Notes under the pieces: model-generated
Database searches by the model: none
The model's input: the letters and a program-made list of their open reading frames with translations, nothing else
Told to the model about the DNA's origin: nothing
Source of the DNA: Moritella sp.
Lineage (GTDB): Bacteria; Pseudomonadota; Gammaproteobacteria; Enterobacterales; Moritellaceae
Assembly: GCF_013215705.1 (NCBI RefSeq)
Contig: NZ_JABSQR010000012.1
Coordinates: 86,415 to 150,414 of the forward strand
Length of the DNA: 64,000 nt
Reading direction: 5' to 3'
Made by a program: the position numbers and the translations under genes
In this document: piece by piece, positions 63,933-64,000 of the stretch
How the letters are laid out: each line of letters opens with the position of its first letter
Position numbering within the stretch: position 1 is the first letter of the stretch

Positions 63933-64000
63933 GCTTGGCGATGCCCTACTCTCACATGGGGAAACCCCACACTACCATCGGCGTTATTACGTTTCACTAC
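63933..64000 (-). rRNA. rrf: 5S rRNA, 3' part (cut by window edge)
   Basis: The minus strand reads AACGCCGATGGTAGTGTGGG, then CCCCATGTGAGAGTAGGGCA and TCGCC, the 3' half of gammaproteobacterial 5S rRNA. The 3' end is placed at about 63933; the 5' part lies beyond the right edge. Confidence 0.95.

Overview
The window comes from a marine gammaproteobacterium of the Vibrio/Moritella/Psychromonas type. The reasons are low G+C, a LuxR/HapR/LitR-type regulator beside hpt, a YtjB/Smp-SerB divergent pair, a family II pyrophosphatase, and E. coli-like local gene order (yjjV, deoCABD, ettA, serB/ytjB; prfC, rimI, holD). Moritella is my best guess, but it is an inference and not shown by the sequence.

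Region 1 (1-24.4 kb, all minus strand) is a Wzx/Wzy-dependent surface polysaccharide locus. Transcription appears to start near 25.0 kb at an ops/JUMPStart element (24942-24953). It would then run through wza-wzb-wzc (export and tyrosine phosphorelay), rmlB-rmlA and a VioA-like aminotransferase (probably a dTDP-4-amino-4,6-dideoxyglucose pathway, since rmlC and rmlD are absent). Next comes an AT-rich variable core with an O-acetyltransferase, Wzx, several glycosyltransferases, an acyltransferase-3 protein and Wzy, and finally ugd, a UDP-glucuronate 4-epimerase and a WecA-type initiating transferase cut by the left edge. The core is broken up by decayed insertion sequences (IS903-like at 4.6-5.6 and 12.2-12.7 kb, ISAs1-like at 16.2-17.1 kb, an IS3-like scrap at 6.4 kb) and by short tandem repeats.

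Region 2 (24.7-34.9 kb) holds a small membrane protein, a TrmB-like methyltransferase, a YafN/YafO toxin-antitoxin pair whose toxin frame carries two in-frame stops, an ABC-2 exporter (YadG/YadH-like), hpt, the LuxR/HapR-type quorum-sensing regulator with candidate CRP and self-binding sites, ubiX, mpl, a YtjB/Smp protein and serB. Two families of intergenic palindromic repeat occur here, two copies each.

Region 3 (34.9-51.7 kb) contains a two-PilZ-domain protein, a periplasmic-binding-domain/GGDEF fusion, ettA, the deoCABD nucleoside catabolic genes, a recent tandem duplication of nupC, a TatD-family nuclease and a soluble GGDEF cyclase. The nupC duplication carried a copy of the deoC upstream region with it, so the two transporters have different promoters.

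Region 4 (51.7-64 kb) contains oligopeptidase B, the DeaD RNA helicase, prfC, a SulP transporter, a manganese pyrophosphatase, an acyl-CoA synthetase, rimI, holD, tRNA-Trp and the 3' end of a 5S rRNA gene. The last two are the distal end of an rRNA operon entering from the right.
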